Source of the DNA: Pontimonas sp.
Lineage (GTDB): Bacteria > Actinomycetota > Actinomycetes > Actinomycetales > Microbacteriaceae
Assembly: GCA_017852615.1 (NCBI GenBank)
Contig: JAFMKX010000002.1
Coordinates: forward strand, 1 to 53,750
DNA: 53,750 bases
Direction: 5' to 3'
In this document: positions 48,043-53,750 of the stretch, piece after piece
Position numbering within the stretch: the stretch's first letter is position 1
Layout of the letters: each line of letters begins with the position of its first letter
The notes under the pieces: model-generated
The model's database searches: none
What the model was told of the DNA's origin: nothing
What the model saw: the letters and a program-made list of their open reading frames with translations, nothing else
Translations under genes and position numbers: made by a program

Positions 48043-48048
48043 ATGCTA
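48043..48048 (-). promoter_or_regulatory. -10 hexamer TAGCAT of the DUF393 gene (leaderless geometry)
   Basis: On the minus strand TAGCAT is followed by GGAGGT and the ATG at 48036, a 6-nt gap. The divergent typA -10 lies 22 bp away. Confidence 0.4.
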
Positions 48049-48070
48049 GGCCTTCTGTCTGTGGGGCCGG

Positions 48071-48121
48071 TAGGATAGGGGGGCAGGGCTACGGTTGGAA
48101 GTTTCTGCTCCGTCTTAGCCC
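48071..48121 (+). promoter_or_regulatory. typA promoter and leader hairpin
   Basis: TAGGAT (48071-48076) is the likely -10. The leader can fold GGGCTACGG (48086-48094) against CCG (48110-48112) and TAGCCC (48116-48121) with a 3-nt bulge. AAGGAAAT follows as the ribosome binding site. No T-run supports a terminator. Confidence 0.4.
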
Positions 48122-48138
48122 CTTAAGGAAATCTCATC

Positions 48139-50055
48139 ATGGCTATCGCCACTCGAAGTGACGTGCGTAACGTCGCCATTGTTGCCCACGTTGACCACGG
48201 TAAAACGACCCTCGTTGATGCCATGTTGCGCCAGACCGGATCCTTTGCCGATCACGGACCTGTGACTGATCGCGCCATGGATTCAGGGGATCTGGAAAAA
48301 GAAAAAGGCATCACGATTCTCGCGAAGAACACCGCGGTGACCTACAGCGGTATTCACGCTGGGGGATCGGACATCACGATCAACGTGATCGACACCCCTG
48401 GCCACGCGGATTTTGGTGGCGAAGTGGAACGCGGCCTGAGCATGGTCGATGGTGTGGTGCTGCTGGTTGATGCCAGTGAAGGCCCGCTTCCGCAAACTCG
48501 CTTTGTCTTGCGTAAAGCGCTTGCCGCGAAACTTCCCGTGATTTTGTTGGTCAATAAGACTGACCGTCCCGACTCTCGTATTGATGCCGTGGTGCACGAA
48601 ACACAGGATCTCTTGATTGGTTTGGCCTCGGATCTTTCGGATGAAGTACCGGATTTAGATGTGGACGCCATCCTGGATCTCCCCATTGTCTATGCCTCAG
48701 GCCGTGAGGGTGCGGCGAGCACGAACAAGCCAGCGGATGGCACCCTGCCCGATAATGGCGACTTAGAGCCCCTCTTCGGCGCGATTCTTGCCCACATCCC
48801 ACCGCCCACCTATGACGACACCCACCCCCTGCAGGCTCACGTCACCAACCTCGACGCCTCACCGTTCTTGGGCCGTATTGCCTTGCTGCGTATTTTCCAG
48901 GGCACCCTCACCAAGGGCCAAACCGTCGCGTGGGTTCGTCATGATGGCAGCGTGCAGAACGTGCGCATTACCGAATTATTGATGACCAAAGCTCTCGAGC
49001 GCGTTCCTGCTCAGAGCGCCATGGCAGGAGATATTGTCGCCGTGGCAGGAATTGAAGAAATCACCATTGGTGAAACCATCGCCGATCCTGATGATGTTCG
49101 GCCGTTGCCCGCCATCACGGTGGACGAACCCGCGATTTCGATGACCATTGGCACGAACACGTCCCCACTGGTGGGCTTGGTCAAGGGACACAAGCTCACT
49201 GCTCGCATGGTGAAGGACCGTCTTGATCGTGAACTCATTGGTAACGTCTCCATTCGCGTTGTCGACGTGGGACGCCCCGACGCCTGGGAAGTTCAAGGTC
49301 GAGGCGAATTGGCCCTGGCCATCCTGGTGGAGAACATGCGCCGTGAAGGCTTTGAGCTCACCGTGGGTAAGCCACAGGTTGTCACCAAGAAGGTAGATGG
49401 CTCCGTTCACGAACCTTTTGAAGCGCTCACCATTGATGCGCCGGAAGAATTTGTGGGTGCCATCACCCAGCTCTTAGCTGCGCGTAAAGGTCGCATGGAC
49501 AACATGTCCAATCACGGCACCGGCTGGGTTCGCATGGAATTCACCGTTCCTTCCCGAGGCCTCATTGGATTTAGGACTGAATTCCTCACGATGACTCGTG
49601 GTCAGGGAATTGCCAACGCCATTGCCGCTGGTTTTGATAAGTGGGCTGGCAGCATCGTCACCCGTAACTCGGGTTCCATCGTGGCCGATCGAACCGGTGT
49701 GGTTACCTCCAACGCCATGATGGCTCTGCAAGAGCGCATGACGTTCTTTGTTAAGCCCACCGAAGCCGTCTATGAAGGCATGGTGGTGGGGGAGAACTCT
49801 CGCGGCGATGACATGGATGTCAACATCACCAAAGAAAAGAAGCTCAACAACATTCGCTCCTCCACGGCGGAAGAACTTGAGCGTCTCACCCCACCGCGCC
49901 AAATGTCCTTAGAGGAATGTCTGGAATTTGCCCGCGAGGATGAGTGCGTTGAGGTCACCCCGGAGATTGTGCGTATTCGCAAGGTGGAATTGGATCAAAA
50001 TCTGCGTGCCCGGATCACGTCGCGTTTGAAGAAACAAGACGCGCCCAACGGTTAA
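48139..50055 (+). CDS. typA: Ribosome-associated GTPase TypA/BipA
   Basis: Translational GTPase of 638 residues related to EF-G, with roles in ribosome assembly and stress. G1 is AHVDHGKTTLVDAML (15-29). The switch region carries MDSGDLEKEKGITILAKNT. G3 is DTPGHADFGGEV and G4 is NKTD. Domain II, an EF-G-like domain III and the C-terminal BipA domain follow, ending with ENSRGDDMDVNITKEKKLNNIRSSTAEELERLTPPRQMSLEECLEFAREDECVEVTPEIVRIRK. AAGGAAAT precedes the ATG. Confidence 0.96.
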   Translation: MAIATRSDVRNVAIVAHVDHGKTTLVDAMLRQTGSFADHGPVTDRAMDSGDLEKEKGITILAKNTAVTYSGIHAGGSDITINVIDTPGHADFGGEVERGLSMVDGVVLLVDASEGPLPQTRFVLRKALAAKLPVILLVNKTDRPDSRIDAVVHETQDLLIGLASDLSDEVPDLDVDAILDLPIVYASGREGAASTNKPADGTLPDNGDLEPLFGAILAHIPPPTYDDTHPLQAHVTNLDASPFLGRIALLRIFQGTLTKGQTVAWVRHDGSVQNVRITELLMTKALERVPAQSAMAGDIVAVAGIEEITIGETIADPDDVRPLPAITVDEPAISMTIGTNTSPLVGLVKGHKLTARMVKDRLDRELIGNVSIRVVDVGRPDAWEVQGRGELALAILVENMRREGFELTVGKPQVVTKKVDGSVHEPFEALTIDAPEEFVGAITQLLAARKGRMDNMSNHGTGWVRMEFTVPSRGLIGFRTEFLTMTRGQGIANAIAAGFDKWAGSIVTRNSGSIVADRTGVVTSNAMMALQERMTFFVKPTEAVYEGMVVGENSRGDDMDVNITKEKKLNNIRSSTAEELERLTPPRQMSLEECLEFAREDECVEVTPEIVRIRKVELDQNLRARITSRLKKQDAPNG

Positions 50056-50063
50056 GAGATAGG

Positions 50064-50069
50064 TACGCT
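50064..50069 (+). promoter_or_regulatory. -10 hexamer TACGCT of the FAH-family gene (leaderless geometry)
   Basis: TACGCT is followed by GAAGTA and the ATG at 50076. It lies just after the typA stop. Confidence 0.45.
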
Positions 50070-50075
50070 GAAGTA

Positions 50076-50858
50076 ATGAAGGTCGCAAGGTTTAGCCTCA
50101 GCGGGGGCGAGCCGCTCTATGGCATCGTCGATGGCGATGACCTGGTGGTTCTTGCTGGCGACCCGCTCTATCACGGGATAAATCCCACGGACCAACGCGT
50201 CCCGATGGATAAAGCAACGCTGTTGGCACCGGTGATTCCTCGATCCAAAGTGGTCTGTGTGGGGATGAACTATGCCGAGCATGCCAAAGACATGGATCAC
50301 GAGAGTTCGGGAAACCCGCTGATTTTCCTCAAACCCAACACCTCGGTGATTGGCCCAGGAGATCCGATTGTGATTCCCCCGGTGGAAGGCCGCATCGTCC
50401 ACGAAGGAGAACTCGCTATCGTCATTGGCTCTGTGGCCAAGCGGGTGAAAGCGGCGGACTGGCGTGATGTGGTCTTTGGATTCACCATTGCCAACGATGT
50501 TTCGGCTAGAGACGTGATGTTTGCCGATGGTCAGTGGGCGCGAGCTAAGGGTTATGACACGTTTTGTCCCCTAGGCCCCTTCATCGACACCGAGATTGAC
50601 CCCTCTGACTTAGAGATCACCACCTATGTCGATGGGGAACTGCGCCGCAAGGGCAGCACCAAAGACCTGATTTACTCGATACCCGAAATCATCGAGTTTT
50701 GTTCGGACGTGTGGACGTTGCTCCCGGGCGATGTCATCTGCACAGGAACCCCCTCGGGGCTCGGTAGTTTCGTCGATGGTCAAACGATTGACATTCACAT
50801 CGAAGGCCTGGGTACCCTTTCGAACCCGGCAAAGAATCGTGATGACCGCACAAACTGA
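50076..50858 (+). CDS. Fumarylacetoacetate hydrolase (FAH) family protein
   Basis: Metal-dependent hydrolase or decarboxylase of the FAH fold, 260 residues. Motifs are KVVCVGMNYAEHAKDM, PLIFLKPNTSVIGPGDPIVIP, the metal ligands in VHEGELAIVIG (Glu pair) and the Asp in FTIANDVSARD. KGYDTFCPLGPFI and GDVICTGTPSGLG follow. Such enzymes include oxaloacetate decarboxylases and acylpyruvases, and the substrate cannot be told from sequence. In mycobacteria a homologue also sits next to gltX. The last 17 bp overlap the MFS gene. Confidence 0.9.
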   Translation: MKVARFSLSGGEPLYGIVDGDDLVVLAGDPLYHGINPTDQRVPMDKATLLAPVIPRSKVVCVGMNYAEHAKDMDHESSGNPLIFLKPNTSVIGPGDPIVIPPVEGRIVHEGELAIVIGSVAKRVKAADWRDVVFGFTIANDVSARDVMFADGQWARAKGYDTFCPLGPFIDTEIDPSDLEITTYVDGELRRKGSTKDLIYSIPEIIEFCSDVWTLLPGDVICTGTPSGLGSFVDGQTIDIHIEGLGTLSNPAKNRDDRTN

Positions 50859-52116
50859 TGCTTCGCTAGAAATCGCCCAGCGCAAAGTTCGCGCTGTCTT
50901 GATCTTGGGCCAAATCATGGCCGGCCTTGGCATGGGGGCAACCCTGTCCATGGGCGCTATTTTGGCCGGTCGCATCGGAGGCTCGGATGCGCTGTCAGGA
51001 ATGGCGGCGACCATGGCAACCCTGGGCGCTGCCTTGGCGGCGGTTCCCCTGGCGAGCCTGGCGTCACGCGCAGGTCGGGCAATTTCTCTCGCCAGTGGTG
51101 CCAGCGTGGCAGCACTGGGCGGGCTCGTCGTTATCGGCGCCATTGTGGTGAGCAGTTTTATTCTGCTTTTAGTGGGATTGATGATGGTGGGCGTAGGAAC
51201 GGCCGTCAACTTGCAATCACGCTTTGCCGCGACCGATATTGCGGCGCCGGCCACCCGAGGAAGAGATCTTTCCCTGGTGGTGTGGGCCACCACAGTGGGG
51301 GCAGTATCTGGTCCTAACTTGCTTACCCCCGGGGAAATTTTGGGTGGTTGGCTGGGACTCCCGGAATTAGCCGGGCCTTTTGTGTTCACTGTTGGTGCGC
51401 AGCTCAGTGCCGCGATTGTCTATTTCGTGGGGCTGCGTCCTGATCCACTCACCCTGGCCAAAGATGCTGCGCTCGCTCGAGCCACCAGCGGCAGCACTTC
51501 ACCAACGCAAGACGTTCCGGATAGCCCGCAGGTTCAACGCGCGGCTATTGCGGCTATTGCCCTCTCCCATGCCGTCATGGTCTCGGTGATGGCGATGACG
51601 CCGGTGCACTTGGTCAACCATGGTGCTTCTCTGGCCATTGTGGGGTTCACCATTTCCCTGCACATTGCCGGCATGTATGCCTTGGCACCTCTTTTTGGCA
51701 TCTTGGCCGATCGTCTGGGGCGCATCTCGACGATCATGATCGGCCAGGTTATTTTTGCCATCAGCTTGGCTTTTACCGGTTTTGGCTCAGAAAACGAGAT
51801 CGCGGTCGTTATCGGTCTGGTGCTCTTAGGGTTGGGCTGGAGCGCTTCGACGGTGGCCGGATCGACGTTGCTGACAGAATCAACCTCACTCGCACGACGG
51901 GCGAAAGTGCAAGGTGTCTCGGATTTGTTGATGAGTGGCTCCGGTGCCACCGGGGGAGCTCTCGCGGGCGTGGTCCTCAGTTTCTTGGGTTACAGCGGGT
52001 TGTCTTTTGTCGTGGTGAGCCTGGTCGTGATTATTTCGCTCACGATGGCGGTGGCTCATCGTCGCGGACACTCTGCGAAGCTTCGTGATCTCTCGCCTAG
52101 CACCTATGACATCTAG
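50842..52116 (+). CDS. Major facilitator superfamily transporter
   Basis: Predicted 12-helix transporter of 424 residues. The N-terminal half begins KVRAVLILGQIMAGLGMGATLSMGAILAGRIGG. The loop between helices 2 and 3 reads VPLASLASRAGRAISLASG, a diverged form of the MFS motif A. The second copy, between helices 8 and 9, is clearer (LFGILADRLGRISTIMIGQ). A central cytoplasmic loop (about 200-235) separates the halves. ATG 50842 overlaps the FAH gene; an in-frame GTG at 50839 directly precedes it. The substrate is unknown. gltX starts 34 bp downstream with its own predicted promoter. Confidence 0.88.
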   Translation: MTAQTDASLEIAQRKVRAVLILGQIMAGLGMGATLSMGAILAGRIGGSDALSGMAATMATLGAALAAVPLASLASRAGRAISLASGASVAALGGLVVIGAIVVSSFILLLVGLMMVGVGTAVNLQSRFAATDIAAPATRGRDLSLVVWATTVGAVSGPNLLTPGEILGGWLGLPELAGPFVFTVGAQLSAAIVYFVGLRPDPLTLAKDAALARATSGSTSPTQDVPDSPQVQRAAIAAIALSHAVMVSVMAMTPVHLVNHGASLAIVGFTISLHIAGMYALAPLFGILADRLGRISTIMIGQVIFAISLAFTGFGSENEIAVVIGLVLLGLGWSASTVAGSTLLTESTSLARRAKVQGVSDLLMSGSGATGGALAGVVLSFLGYSGLSFVVVSLVVIISLTMAVAHRRGHSAKLRDLSPSTYDI

Positions 52117-52135
52117 GCTCGCGCCTGTCACCTCC

Positions 52136-52141
52136 TAGACT
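52136..52141 (+). promoter_or_regulatory. -10 hexamer TAGACT of gltX
   Basis: TAGACT is followed by 9 nt and the ATG at 52151 without a Shine-Dalgarno sequence. A leaderless or near-leaderless transcript is predicted. Confidence 0.45.
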
Positions 52142-52150
52142 GGTGTCCTC

Positions 52151-53647
52151 ATGACGCTCTCTGTTACTAATGCCACCGGCTCTGATGTCCGTGTTCGTTT
52201 TTGCCCATCCCCCACTGGCACCCCACATGTGGGGCTGGTGCGAACGGCCTTGTTTAACTGGGCATACGCCCGACACCACCAGGGTGCTTTTGTGTTGCGC
52301 ATCGAAGACACAGACCAGGAAAGAGACAGCGAAGAAAGCTACCAGCAGCTCTTAGAGGCTCTTCGCTGGTTGGGGCTGAACTGGGATGAAGGCCCTGAAA
52401 TGGGCGGGGCCCACGAGCCTTACCGGCAATCATTGCGCAGCGATATCTATGCCGAGGTGATCGACACCTTGCTCCAGGCCGGCCACCTCTATGAAAGTTT
52501 TGTGACGCCAGAGGAAATGGCCGCGATTAACGTGGCCAACGGACGCGACCCCAAGCAGGGCTATGACAATCATGAGCGCGAACTCAGTGCACAACAGCGC
52601 CAGGCATACCTGGATGAAGGGCGCATACCGGCACTTCGTTTGCGGGTTCCTGAGGTGGACTTATCGTTTAGTGACCTTATTCGCGGCGATGTTTCGTTTC
52701 CGCAGGGTTCCACGATCGACTTTGTTGCTGTTCGCGGTGGGGGCAAACCCCTCTACACCTTCGTCAATCCTCTGGATGATGCCCTTATGGGCATCACCCA
52801 CGTGTTGCGCGGGGAAGACTTGCTCTCCTCCACTCCGCGACAGCTAGCCCTGTATCACGCGCTGGGTGAGGTGGGCATTGCCCATCACCTTCCTCGCTTT
52901 GCTCACCTGCCCTATGTCATGGGGGAGGGCAATAAGAAGCTCTCAAAGCGCGATGTGGAATCCAACTTGTTCCACCACCGTGACCGCGGATTTATTGCCG
53001 AGGGCTTACTGAACTACCTCAGCTTGTTGGGCTGGTCCCTAGCGCCGGATCGCGACGTCTTTTCCATGGACGAAATGGTCGCTGCCTTCGACGTCACCTC
53101 GGTCAATCCCAACCCGGCACGTTTTGACCTGAAAAAGGCAGAATCGATCAACGGGGACCATCTTCGATTACTGAGCCCCGAAGACTTCCAGGCCCGAACC
53201 CTTCCGTATTTGGAATCGGCGGGCGTGCTGAGTGAACCCGTGAGCGAGGAGGACATGGCGAAGCTGACGCAGATCATGCCCCACGTTCAAGAGCGCGTGG
53301 GTCTCTTGGGCGAAGTTCCGGATTTGATTCGCTTTGTGTTCCTTGCTGATGACGCCATCGAGATTGAGGCCGATGCCCGCAAGACGCTTCAGGATTCTTC
53401 CGCATCGGTGCTCGAGGCAGCGATCGCCGCGCTGGAGGGGCTGGAGACCTGGAACACGGCTTCCGTGGAGGACGTTCTTCGCGCCGCCATTGTGGAGACG
53501 ATGGAGATTTCTCCACGGCATGCTTTTGGTCCGCTTCGTGTCGCAATCTCTGGTCGTCGAATCAGCCCACCGCTGTTTGAGTCGATGGAGGTCTTGGGAC
53601 GTGAGTCAAGCCTGGCTCGATTGCGCCGTCTTCGCGCGGCGCTCTAG
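52151..53647 (+). CDS. gltX: Glutamyl-tRNA synthetase
   Basis: Class I synthetase that charges tRNA-Glu. In bacteria without GlnRS it also misacylates tRNA-Gln for GatCAB, as is usual in Actinobacteria. The 498 residues carry the HIGH region RFCPSPTGTPHVGLVRTALFNW (about 16-37), FVLRIEDTDQERDSEES, the KMSKS-type loop KKLSKRDVESNLF (about 263-275) and the C-terminal anticodon-binding helical domain ending FGPLRVAISGRRISPPLFESMEVLGRE. A tRNA-Gln(CUG) gene follows 50 bp later, so the enzyme and a likely substrate are adjacent. Confidence 0.96.
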   Translation: MTLSVTNATGSDVRVRFCPSPTGTPHVGLVRTALFNWAYARHHQGAFVLRIEDTDQERDSEESYQQLLEALRWLGLNWDEGPEMGGAHEPYRQSLRSDIYAEVIDTLLQAGHLYESFVTPEEMAAINVANGRDPKQGYDNHERELSAQQRQAYLDEGRIPALRLRVPEVDLSFSDLIRGDVSFPQGSTIDFVAVRGGGKPLYTFVNPLDDALMGITHVLRGEDLLSSTPRQLALYHALGEVGIAHHLPRFAHLPYVMGEGNKKLSKRDVESNLFHHRDRGFIAEGLLNYLSLLGWSLAPDRDVFSMDEMVAAFDVTSVNPNPARFDLKKAESINGDHLRLLSPEDFQARTLPYLESAGVLSEPVSEEDMAKLTQIMPHVQERVGLLGEVPDLIRFVFLADDAIEIEADARKTLQDSSASVLEAAIAALEGLETWNTASVEDVLRAAIVETMEISPRHAFGPLRVAISGRRISPPLFESMEVLGRESSLARLRRLRAAL

Positions 53648-53676
53648 GCGTGCGCTAAGCTAAGGGCGGTTCACGC

Positions 53677-53690
53677 GGGGCTTGCGCCCC
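53677..53690 (+). other. Small GC hairpin between gltX and tRNA-Gln
   Basis: GGGGC (53677-53681) pairs with GCCCC (53686-53690) around loop TTGC, 6 bp before the tRNA. No T-run follows, so it is at most a weak terminator or a tRNA leader structure. Confidence 0.3.
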
Positions 53691-53696
53691 TTGCAG

Positions 53697-53750
53697 TGGG
53701 GTGTGGTGTAATTGGCAACACGGCTGATTCTGGTTCAGTTGTTCTTGGTT
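53697..53750 (+). tRNA. tRNA-Gln (anticodon CUG), cut by the window end
   Basis: The 5' part TGGGGTGTGGTGTAATTGGC matches the acceptor and D arm of tRNA-Gln, and the anticodon loop TTCTGGT gives CTG. The sequence ends in the T-arm region. The overall pattern resembles the tRNA-Gln(UUG) at 1069. Confidence 0.88.

Noticed and set aside
53677..53690. GGGGC-TTGC-GCCCC as the gltX terminator
   Set aside because: Only 5 bp of stem and no U-tract, directly next to a tRNA. Kept only as a weak hairpin.
1..53750. Prophage, transposon, CRISPR, toxin-antitoxin or biosynthetic gene cluster
   Set aside because: No transposase, integrase, terminal repeats, direct-repeat arrays or cluster-type enzymes are seen. 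Nearly all genes are housekeeping or simple transporters in an actinobacterial order.

Overview
This window is a gene-dense piece of an actinobacterial chromosome, most likely from the small-genome aquatic Microbacteriaceae (Aquiluna/Rhodoluna/Pontimonas-like). That placement is inferred from gene order, actinobacterial families (DUF501, DUF4307, DUF4245, DivIC) and GC content that looks to be in the high 50s by eye. I see no rRNA, prophage, insertion sequence or CRISPR array. Almost every gene belongs to a known family. The unusual signals are in promoters, start codons, gene junctions and one tRNA.

Layout. Positions 1-1020 hold a truncated lspA and a MarR-type regulator on the minus strand. 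Positions 1069-17251 hold tRNA-Gln(UUG), glmU, prs, a small membrane protein, an APC permease, rplY, pth, mfd, mazG, hisS, eno, divIC, a DUF501 gene, a mycosin-like S8 protease and a type II NADH dehydrogenase. This broadly matches the mycobacterial glmU-prs-rplY-pth / mfd-mazG-eno-divIC-DUF501 neighbourhood. Positions 17264-24135 hold a tRNA with anticodon UAA, lemA-htpX, an AI-2E family exporter, ilvA, greA, DUF4307, a 76-residue membrane protein, a hemolysin III family protein and a cis-prenyltransferase. Positions 24250-36116 hold phoH, fumC, a beta-carbonic anhydrase, DUF4245, xseB-xseA, ispH, fbaA, glpX, rmuC, ychF and a Lon-N-domain protein. Positions 36117-41670 are the most accessory part: a sugar ABC importer, a cytoplasmic GH1 beta-glucosidase facing it, and a SOUL heme-binding protein. 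Positions 41749-46385 hold a tandem glycine riboswitch and gcvT-gcvH-gcvP. Positions 46382-53750 hold a Bcp peroxiredoxin, a CPBP protease, a DUF393 protein, typA, an FAH-family hydrolase, an MFS transporter, gltX and a tRNA-Gln(CUG) cut by the window end.

How the genes fit together. The window covers cell-envelope precursor supply (glmU, uppS, ispH), lower glycolysis/gluconeogenesis and the TCA cycle (fbaA, glpX, eno, fumC), glycine catabolism under riboswitch control, translation (gltX, hisS, two tRNA-Gln, pth, rplY, typA) and DNA repair (mfd, xseAB). Beta-glucoside import (36277-39697) and cytoplasmic hydrolysis (39731-41113) appear to form one catabolic unit, with a LacI-like operator upstream.

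Genome style. Many transcription units show a TAGNNT or TANNNT -10 hexamer 6-9 nt before an ATG or GTG with no Shine-Dalgarno sequence, which predicts leaderless mRNAs. Four convergent gene pairs share the same 4-nt stop-codon overlap, which leaves no room for intrinsic terminators. Both fit a streamlined genome. No wholly new multi-gene system is evident. The best leads are the short-variable-loop tRNA(UAA), the GTTCC/GGAAC array before the sugar operon, the palindromic bidirectional -10 at 41122-41131, and pth, which has no ordinary start codon upstream of its first strand.
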